Shown here piece after piece: positions 1 through 4,848 of a DNA stretch of 6,377 bases. The notes under the pieces were generated by a model. The model was given only the letters and a program-made list of their open reading frames with translations. It ran no database searches and was not told the DNA's origin. The first letter of the stretch is position 1. The number at the start of each line of letters is the position of its first letter. Source of the DNA: Actinomycetota bacterium (GTDB lineage Bacteria > Actinomycetota > Actinomycetes > S36-B12 > UBA10799). The stretch spans positions 1-6,377 of the forward strand of contig JAUPKO010000055.1 in assembly GCA_030837395.1 (NCBI GenBank), in the 5' to 3' direction. The translations under genes and the position numbers were made by a program.

Positions 1-13
1 GTTGGCTTCTGGT

Positions 14-41
14 GGGCGACCGTGTGCACGCTGGGTCGCCC
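14..41. repeat. 8-bp perfect inverted repeat upstream of the esterase gene
   Basis: GGGCGACC (14-21) and GGTCGCCC (34-41) are exact reverse complements separated by 12 nt that contain the palindrome GTGCAC (24-29). The element could fold as an RNA hairpin ending an upstream transcript, although no T-run follows. It could also be a protein-binding site upstream of the esterase promoter. The repeat is seen directly; its role is unknown. Confidence 0.45.
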
Positions 42-45
42 GTGC

Positions 46-59
46 GGTCCATCGGCCCT
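46..59 (+). promoter_or_regulatory. DosR/DevR-box-like site
   Basis: GGTCCATCGGCCCT matches the commonly seen mycobacterial DosR half-form GGACTTTCGGCCCT (from memory) at 11 of 14 positions, with the GGCCCT half intact. Its centre (52.5) lies about 41.5 bp upstream of the start predicted from the -10 at 82-87. That is where the proximal DosR box usually sits, overlapping the -35. The downstream genes have the domain types of DosR-regulon members, which raises the plausibility. In GC-rich DNA such a match can occur by chance, so this is inference. Confidence 0.3.
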
Positions 60-81
60 ACCCCGACACCGGGTCCGGACG

Positions 82-87
82 TAGCCT
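82..87 (+). promoter_or_regulatory. Predicted -10 box (TAGCCT) of the esterase operon
   Basis: TAGCCT fits the actinobacterial -10 pattern TANNNT and predicts transcription from about position 94. This leaves only a short leader carrying the ribosome binding site AGGTGA (94-99), 5 nt before the ATG at 105. No good -35 is visible, as expected of an activator-dependent promoter. The perfect 8-bp palindrome GTCCGGAC (73-80) lies just upstream, inside the spacer, and could be an operator. Confidence 0.35.
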
Positions 88-104
88 GGAATCAGGTGAT
101 CACC

Positions 105-1538
105 ATGGCCTCCACCGACCGCAACCCCTTCGGCCCGGGCACCGCGCACCTCACTCTCGTGAGCGGCGCCGCGTCCGACTACGACCCCCTGCTTGATGCC
201 ATCGGCGACGCACCCCTCGTGCTCATCGGCGAGGCCAGCCACGGCACCCACGAGTTCTATCGCGAACGCGCGCGGATCACCCGTCGGCTCATCGACGAGC
301 GGGGGTTCCACGCTGTGGCCATCGAGGGCGACTGGCCCGATGCGGCCCGGGCCGACCGCTTCGTCCGGCAGTTGCCCCCGCCACCTGGACTGATCATCGT
401 CGGCGCCCACACCCAGCCCGAGCCACCCGATGCCACCGCCCGAGATGCTCTGTCGGGCTTCCGCCGCTTCCCCTCCTGGATGTGGCGCAACGCCGACGTC
501 GCCCGCTTCATCGAATGGCTGCACGCGCGCAACGCCGCCGAACGATTCGGCCAGCGCCGCGTCGGCTTCTACGGCCTGGACCTCTACAGCATGCGCTCGT
601 CCATGGACGCCGTCGTCGACTACCTCTCCCGGGTCGACCCGGCGGCCGCCCAGACCGCCCGGCAGCGTTACGCCTGCTTCGACCAGGTGGGCATCGCCGA
701 TCCCGAGAATGTCGGCCAAGAGTATGGCTTCGCTGTCACCCGCGGCGGGCTCGACCCTTGCGAGGACGCGGTGATCGCCGAGCTCCTCGACCTCGCGGCC
801 CGCCGCTCGGCCTTCCTCTCGCTCGACGGGCAGGCGGCCGAGGACGCCTACTTCGACGCCGTCCGCAATGCCGAACTCGTGCACGACGCCGAGGTCTATT
901 ACCGCGCCATGTATCACGGTCGCACCTCGTCGTGGAATCTGCGCGACAGTCACATGGTCGCCACCCTGGCAGCGCTGCGCGAGCACCTCGGGACGCGCGT
1001 CGACACCCCCAAGATCGTCGTCTGGGAGCACAACTCGCACGTTGGAGACGCCCGTGCCACCGAACTCGGCGGCCCCGAGCGTCCAGGTGGGCTGCGGCAG
1101 CACAACGTCGGCCAACTCGTACGCGAGCGGTGGCCCGGCGAGTCCTTCATCGTCGGCCTCACCACCAGCCACGGCACCGTCACCGCGGCCTCGGACTGGG
1201 GCGGGCCGATGCAGCGCAAGGTAGTGCGCCCGGCTGGACCGGACTCGTTCGAACATGCCCTCTCGCGATGGGGCGTGCCCGCCTTCGTCGCCCTGACCGG
1301 TCAGGGACCGCTGTCGCCGGACGGTGCGGCCTCCCCCGGACAGACCATGCTTGAGCGGGCCATCGGTGTGATCTACCGGCCCGAGACCGAGCGCATCAGC
1401 CACTGGTTCGACGCCCGGATCCACGAACAGTTCGACGCCCTGCTGCACCTGGACCGCACGTCGGCGCTCGAACCGCTCGATCGAACCGCCAGGTGGGACC
1501 ACGGCGAACCGCCGGAGACCTACCCCAGCGGGTTGTGA
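105..1538 (+). CDS. Erythromycin esterase family protein
   Basis: The 477-residue protein belongs to the erythromycin-esterase superfamily (Pfam Erythro_esteras), whose EreA/EreB members hydrolyse the macrolide lactone. Visible motifs are GEASHGTHEF (42-51, with E43 and the putative catalytic base H46), IEGDWPDA (73-80, E74), NLRD (278-281) and WEHNSHVGDA (307-316, H309 and H312). No signal peptide or membrane segment is evident, so it is probably cytoplasmic. The ATG at 105 is chosen because AGGTGA (94-99) precedes it; the frame is open upstream to ATG 12, but that extension has no such support. Most actinobacterial members are not shown resistance enzymes and have unknown substrates. The adjacent gene (68 nt downstream) encodes a phosphoribosyltransferase-hydrolase fusion. 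In M. tuberculosis Rv2030c, esterase and phosphoribosyltransferase domains are fused in one protein, which supports a joint, possibly stress-related role. The family call is firm; the substrate is unknown. Confidence 0.9.
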   Translation: MASTDRNPFGPGTAHLTLVSGAASDYDPLLDAIGDAPLVLIGEASHGTHEFYRERARITRRLIDERGFHAVAIEGDWPDAARADRFVRQLPPPPGLIIVGAHTQPEPPDATARDALSGFRRFPSWMWRNADVARFIEWLHARNAAERFGQRRVGFYGLDLYSMRSSMDAVVDYLSRVDPAAAQTARQRYACFDQVGIADPENVGQEYGFAVTRGGLDPCEDAVIAELLDLAARRSAFLSLDGQAAEDAYFDAVRNAELVHDAEVYYRAMYHGRTSSWNLRDSHMVATLAALREHLGTRVDTPKIVVWEHNSHVGDARATELGGPERPGGLRQHNVGQLVRERWPGESFIVGLTTSHGTVTAASDWGGPMQRKVVRPAGPDSFEHALSRWGVPAFVALTGQGPLSPDGAASPGQTMLERAIGVIYRPETERISHWFDARIHEQFDALLHLDRTSALEPLDRTARWDHGEPPETYPSGL

Positions 1539-1594
1539 TGGCGCGGCGCAGGTGCCGACCCATGCAGCCGTCGACGCGGCGGCGGGTACCAATC

Positions 1595-1602
1595 AGGAGG
1601 AG
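1595..1602 (+). promoter_or_regulatory. Strong ribosome binding site fixing the start of the PRT-hydrolase gene
   Basis: AGGAGGAG is a near-perfect Shine-Dalgarno sequence, with 6 nt between AGGAGG and the ATG at 1607. It rules out the possible earlier starts of the same open frame (from 1493), which would overlap the end of the esterase gene. No convincing promoter is visible in the 68-nt gap, so the gene is probably cotranscribed with the esterase gene and translated independently. Confidence 0.8.
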
Positions 1603-1606
1603 CAAC

Positions 1607-2992
1607 ATGTTCGCTGACAGAGCCGACGCGGGTCGGCAATTGGCGCGGCATCTCATCGGATTCGCCGCGCAGCATCCCGTGATCCTGGCCCTCCCCCGCG
1701 GCGGGGTGCCGGTCGCGGCCGAGGTGGCCCGGGCGTTGGGGGTGGCCGACCTGGACGTGCTGGTGGTGCGCAAGATCGGTGCGCCATGGAACCCCGAGTA
1801 CGGTCTCGGCGCGGTCGGTGAGGGTGACGTGGCTGTGATCGACACCCGTCGGGCGGCCGAGGCAGGCGTGGACGAGGCGACCTTGGCGCGCGTGCGGGCG
1901 AAGGAGGCGGCCGAGGTACTCCGTCGCGTGGCCCGGTACCGCGCCGGACGTCCGGCTGCCGAGGTGGCGGGGCGGACGGTGGTGCTCGTGGACGATGGCA
2001 TCGCCACGGGCTCCACGCTGCTCGCCGCCGTGGCGCTGTTGCGTGGTCGGGGTGCGGGCCGCGTGGTGGTGGCTGCCCCCGTCGCGTCCGACTCCAGCGT
2101 CGCAGCGTTGCGCCGGGTCGCGGATGAGGTGCTCGTGGTGGAGGTGCCGCGGGACTTCCGCGCGGTCGGGGTGCACTACCGCACCTTCGACCAAGTCACC
2201 GATGCTGAGGTGATCGAGGTGCTGGCACAGTTCCATGCCGACGCCCCGGCGGCTGGGCAGGCTCCACCGACGGCCGGGCATCGCACGCATGGAGTCCCGT
2301 CACCGGGTGACGCGACGGCCTCCGAGCCACCGTCGTCGGTGGACGCCGAGGTGTCGATTCCGGTCGGTCGGGTGCACCTGCCGGGCCACCTCAGCGTGCC
2401 CGCGGATGCCGCCGGCGTGGTCATCTTCGTGCATGGCAGCGGCTCGAGCCGACTGAGCCCGCGCAACGTCGCCGTCGCCCACGACCTGCAACGCCGCGGC
2501 CTGGGCACTCTGCTGTTCGACCTCCTCACCCGGGCCGAGGCCGACGATCGGCGCAACGTGTTCGACATCGACCTGCTCGCCGACCGCCTGCTGGGTGTCA
2601 CGGATTGGCTTCGGGACGACGCCGGCGTCGGCGAGCCCCGGACCACGCTGACCCACACTCTGCCCATCGGCTACTTCGGTGCCAGCACCGGCGGAGGGGC
2701 CGCCCTTGTGGCCGCGGCACGCTCCGCCCGACCCGTCGCCGCGGTGGTCTCGCGGGGCGGCCGGCCAGACCTCGCCGACGGCTATCTGCCCCGGGTGACG
2801 GCTCCCACTCTGCTCCTCGTCGGCGGACGCGACGCACAGGTGCTCGACCTCAACCGGCAAGCGCAGGCGCGGCTGACCTGCCCGAACGAGCTTGTGGTGG
2901 TGCCGGGCGCGACGCACCTGTTCGAGGAGCCCGGCACGCTGGAGCAGGTGAGCAGGCTGGCTGCGGACTGGTTCGCCCGCTGGTTCACCTGA
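1607..2992 (+). CDS. Phosphoribosyltransferase-dienelactone hydrolase fusion protein
   Basis: This is a two-domain protein of 461 residues. Residues 1 to about 208 form a type I phosphoribosyltransferase-like domain. It has an ALPRGGVPVA segment (28-37), RKIGAPWNPE (55-64) and the PRPP-binding loop VVLVDDGIATGS (125-136). A Pro/Ala/Ser-rich linker (about 209-247) follows. Residues 248-461 form an alpha/beta hydrolase of the dienelactone hydrolase type, with an oxyanion-region HGSGSS (276-281), nucleophile elbow GASTGG (358-363, S360), acid D409 in GGRDAQ and H437 in GATHLF, so the triad appears complete. There is no signal peptide. The architecture resembles M. tuberculosis Rv0571c (from memory). 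The transferred base and the hydrolase substrate are unknown. Fusion and co-location with the esterase-like gene suggest the products act on a shared metabolite, possibly a nucleotide-linked ester; that part is speculation. Confidence 0.88.
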   Translation: MFADRADAGRQLARHLIGFAAQHPVILALPRGGVPVAAEVARALGVADLDVLVVRKIGAPWNPEYGLGAVGEGDVAVIDTRRAAEAGVDEATLARVRAKEAAEVLRRVARYRAGRPAAEVAGRTVVLVDDGIATGSTLLAAVALLRGRGAGRVVVAAPVASDSSVAALRRVADEVLVVEVPRDFRAVGVHYRTFDQVTDAEVIEVLAQFHADAPAAGQAPPTAGHRTHGVPSPGDATASEPPSSVDAEVSIPVGRVHLPGHLSVPADAAGVVIFVHGSGSSRLSPRNVAVAHDLQRRGLGTLLFDLLTRAEADDRRNVFDIDLLADRLLGVTDWLRDDAGVGEPRTTLTHTLPIGYFGASTGGGAALVAAARSARPVAAVVSRGGRPDLADGYLPRVTAPTLLLVGGRDAQVLDLNRQAQARLTCPNELVVVPGATHLFEEPGTLEQVSRLAADWFARWFT

Positions 2993-3034
2993 GGGGCCTC
3001 GCGTCCTCTCGGTTCGCGCGACCTTCTCACTCCG

Positions 3035-3054
3035 GCCGCCTGGCCTGCGGCGGC
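3035..3054 (+). terminator. Possible hairpin terminator after the PRT-hydrolase gene
   Basis: GCCGCC (3035-3040) and GGCGGC (3049-3054) pair perfectly around an 8-nt loop, 42 nt after the stop codon of the fusion gene. No T-run follows, so this would be an atypical actinobacterial hairpin terminator, or simply a chance GC stem. Confidence 0.3.
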
Positions 3055-3129
3055 AGCATGCGATCGCCATGTGCCACCTGCCCCTCCGCAGCCTGTGGAT
3101 GAGCGATGCGCAGCCGTTCAGTTCCGGCG

Positions 3130-3135
3130 TAGCGT
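3130..3135 (+). promoter_or_regulatory. -10 box TAGCGT for a leaderless transcript
   Basis: TAGCGT matches TANNNT and lies exactly 7 nt before the ATG at 3143, the spacing expected when transcription starts on the A of the start codon. No Shine-Dalgarno sequence precedes this ATG or the ATG at 3137. The same arrangement (TAGCAT, 7 nt, start codon) occurs before the gene at 4849. No clear -35 is visible. Confidence 0.5.
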
Positions 3136-3142
3136 TATGCCC

Positions 3143-3433
3143 ATGGTCAAAATCGCCTACATCGACGACATGCCCGACGCTGACGAAGCCTTCATCCGTG
3201 CTCACCGTGACGAACTCCTTGAGCTCGCTGCAGAGCTGGGCCTCACAGACCTTCGAGTCGGTGAAACGGGGCGGATGGTGGGCACTGCGACCCCCGATGC
3301 TGTCCCACTGGCACAGTACGAATTCTCGGCCCGCGCCAGTTCTCGACTGGAACACATCGTCCGTATGTATTCAGGCCGCGTCACCTCAAACCCTAAGTCG
3401 AGCGAGGATCTGCGAAAGGCGATGCCACTGTGA
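3143..3433 (+). CDS. Small protein paired with HepT-like gene; probable degenerate MNT-type antitoxin
   Basis: The 96-residue protein shows no motif I can name with certainty. Several traits fit a shortened MntA-like (MNT-domain) antitoxin. It has a helix HRDELLELAAELGL (21-34) followed by TDLRV (35-39), where MNT proteins have the strand leading to the GS motif. It also has the pattern SGRV (77-80) and the C-terminal ending EDLRKAMPL, typical in style of MNT antitoxins that end just before HepT. The nucleotidyltransferase signature (GS, about ten residues, DxD) is absent: the equivalent stretch reads GETGRMVGTATPDAVPL (40-56). Its stop overlaps the GTG of the HepT-like gene by 4 bp, implying translational coupling. 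About a third of codons end in A or T by my hand count, against about one eighth in the first 60 or so codons of the esterase gene. The start is ATG 3143, supported by the -10 spacing; ATG 3137 would add two residues. It could instead be an unrelated antitoxin family. Coding status is fairly firm; function is inference. Confidence 0.6.
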   Translation: MVKIAYIDDMPDADEAFIRAHRDELLELAAELGLTDLRVGETGRMVGTATPDAVPLAQYEFSARASSRLEHIVRMYSGRVTSNPKSSEDLRKAMPL

Positions 3434-3768
3434 CACGACGGCACCGACTCCTGCTGGAGATGGACCAGGCGGCCGTCCGACTGGGGGATGTGACGGGCAA
3501 GGGGGACCTTCGAAGGTTCGATGACGACCTAGTCTTCCGCTACGCGGTCGCATACTTGTGGCTGCGCCTCACCGAGCCGGCAACCCAACTGCTCGCTCGA
3601 CGACTTGTCGATGGCGATGCGCTTCCACGTTGGTCAAAACTGCCATTCATCCGCAACTCTCTGGCGCACGACATCGACGAGGACATCGACTACCCCCAAC
3701 TATGGGAGTCAGTACCCGATGTCATTGAGTACATCGAGCCGGATGTTGCGGCCCTGCTCAGCGCGTGA
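3430..3768 (+). CDS. HepT-like HEPN domain protein (putative toxin ribonuclease)
   Basis: The 112-residue protein resembles HepT/DUF86 HEPN proteins, toxins of MNT-HEPN toxin-antitoxin pairs that cleave RNA. Evidence is the helical region FDDDLVFRYAVAYLWLRLTE (30-49), W68 followed by LPFIRNSLAH (71-80) with the Rx4H catalytic motif R75-H80, and the downstream DIDYPQLWESVPDV segment (85-98) typical of HepT. In MntA-HepT systems the motif continues as HxY and the tyrosine is AMPylated by the antitoxin; here the sequence is HDI, with I82 in place of Tyr. The gene starts at a GTG overlapping the previous stop (GTGA), so the two are translated together. Its 3' end is only 3 bp from the convergent cyclase gene. 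Roughly 30% of codons end in A or T, suggesting acquisition by transfer. The family call is likely; toxicity is untested. Confidence 0.68.
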   Translation: MTRRHRLLLEMDQAAVRLGDVTGKGDLRRFDDDLVFRYAVAYLWLRLTEPATQLLARRLVDGDALPRWSKLPFIRNSLAHDIDEDIDYPQLWESVPDVIEYIEPDVAALLSA

Positions 3769-3771
3769 CCC

Positions 3772-4680
3772 TCAGCCCGCGGTCATCACCCGATTGCCGC
3801 CGGCGGCCTTCGCACGGTAGAGCGCGGTATCGGCTTCTGCCACCATCTCGTCCAAGTTGGCGTTGGTGCCCTTGGTCGCCACCCCGATGCTGATCGTCGC
3901 CTGCAACGGCAACTGCGACTCCTTCAAGGCGTCCCGCACCACTTTGCGCAGGCGCTCGGCGATGCGGCCCGCCTCCTGCGGTGTCGCCCCGGGTAGGACC
4001 AGCGCGAACTCGTCACCACCGAGGCGCGCCGCGAAGTCCTGATCACGTTTGGACTGCATGAGGGCCTGCCCCACTGTGGCCAGCACCATGTCGCCAGCGG
4101 GGTGCCCGGCGGAATCGTTGATGCCCTTGAAGCCGTCCAGGTCGATCATCATCACAGCGCCGCTGGGCTGGTCCAGAGTGCCCCATGATCGGCTCACGAC
4201 ATGGTGGAAGCCGCGCCGATTGAGCAGGCCGGTGAGGGGATCCTGCAGCGCGGCTTTGCGCAACTCGAGCTCCGCCAGCGTCCGCGCGGTGATGTCCCGC
4301 TCGATCGCCGCGAAGTGGGTGATGGTTCCGGTCTCGTCATGCAGCGGGAAGATTCGGATGTCCAACCAATACGGGGTGCCATCCTTGCCGAAGTTGAGGA
4401 TCGCACCGTGGAAGTCGCTGTGGGCCTCCAGCAGTTGGCGAATCTCCGCGGTGGTCTGGCGGTCCGTCTCGCCCCGGCGCTGCAGGAAGCGCGGGCTGCG
4501 GCCCATCGCCTCGTCGGGGGTGTAGCCGGTGAGTTCGGTGAACGCCTTGTTGACGTAGACGATCCGCGGTCCGGGTTCGTCCAGCGGCTCGGCCTCGGTG
4601 ACAAGCACGACATCGCGGGCGTTCTCCACCAGCTGCCGGAACTCGTCGGCCTTCAGGGGCAGCACGGGCGGCAAGGTCAT
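3772..4680 (-). CDS. PAS (LOV-like)-GGDEF diguanylate cyclase
   Basis: This is a predicted diguanylate cyclase making cyclic di-GMP from GTP, soluble because no membrane segment is seen. Numbering is from the ATG at 4680 (302 residues). A PAS domain spans about 12-130, with YVNKAFTELTGY (42-53), GRSPRFLQ (60-67), LNFGKDGTPYW (95-105) and AIERDIT (125-131). The GGDEF domain runs from DPLTGLLNRRGF (147-158), through the metal-binding IDLDGFK (D180, D182), to an intact GGDEF signature (221-225). An inhibitory I-site RDQD (212-215) lies five residues before it, so activity and product feedback are both expected. The PAS resembles LOV flavin domains, but the photoactive cysteine position is P63. 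A GTG at 4704 would add eight residues; neither start has a clear ribosome binding site, so the start is uncertain. The gene is convergent with the HepT-like gene and divergent from the glutamine-synthetase-like gene. Confidence 0.92.
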   Translation of the reverse strand: MTLPPVLPLKADEFRQLVENARDVVLVTEAEPLDEPGPRIVYVNKAFTELTGYTPDEAMGRSPRFLQRRGETDRQTTAEIRQLLEAHSDFHGAILNFGKDGTPYWLDIRIFPLHDETGTITHFAAIERDITARTLAELELRKAALQDPLTGLLNRRGFHHVVSRSWGTLDQPSGAVMMIDLDGFKGINDSAGHPAGDMVLATVGQALMQSKRDQDFAARLGGDEFALVLPGATPQEAGRIAERLRKVVRDALKESQLPLQATISIGVATKGTNANLDEMVAEADTALYRAKAAGGNRVMTAG

Positions 4681-4737
4681 GGTCCATGGTGACGCACACG
4701 GCACGGCGGTGTCCCGCCCGGTTCGCCACCCGGTGAG

Positions 4738-4747
4738 CCCCGCGGGG
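4738..4747. repeat. 10-bp palindrome CCCCGCGGGG in the divergent intergenic region
   Basis: This is a perfect 10-bp palindrome, with a smaller one (CACC-C-GGTG, 4727-4735) 2 nt away. Both lie between the predicted cyclase promoter and the cyclase start, so they could be operator sites or leader RNA structure. GC-rich palindromes also arise by chance, and no function can be assigned. Confidence 0.3.
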
Positions 4748-4781
4748 TGCCGGCCAACCGACTGCGTGCGCGGACGGGCCG

Positions 4782-4787
4782 ACCTTA
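4782..4787 (-). promoter_or_regulatory. Possible -10 box (TAAGGT) of the diguanylate cyclase gene
   Basis: On the minus strand, 4787 to 4782 reads TAAGGT, fitting TANNNT. It would start a transcript near 4775 with a leader of about 95 nt to the ATG at 4680. No matching -35 is visible. It is the only such candidate I noticed between the two divergent genes on this strand. Confidence 0.25.
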
Positions 4788-4835
4788 CCGATGACCGTGC
4801 CCGCCTCGTGGCTGCACGCGCAGACGTGTTGCCCG

Positions 4836-4841
4836 TAGCAT
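4836..4841 (+). promoter_or_regulatory. -10 box TAGCAT for a leaderless transcript
   Basis: TAGCAT fits TANNNT and is exactly 7 nt before the GTG start at 4849. There is no Shine-Dalgarno sequence between them, so transcription and translation probably begin at the same base. The arrangement copies the one at 3130-3143. Confidence 0.55.
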
Positions 4842-4848
4842 CGCCAGC

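Noticed and set aside
482..1354. 290-codon plus-strand frame inside the esterase gene
   Set aside because: The translation is extremely Arg-rich with no motifs, while the overlapping frame has clear conserved family motifs.
105..1538. Reading the first gene as a macrolide resistance determinant
   Set aside because: The family is broad and most chromosomal actinobacterial members have no shown macrolide activity; the neighbours suggest metabolism or stress, not resistance.
2300..3355. Long minus-strand open frame (351 codons) opposite the PRT-hydrolase gene and the small antitoxin-like gene
   Set aside because: It spans a real gene and an intergenic region, has low-complexity Arg/Gly-rich composition and no domain motifs; typical shadow frame in GC-rich DNA.
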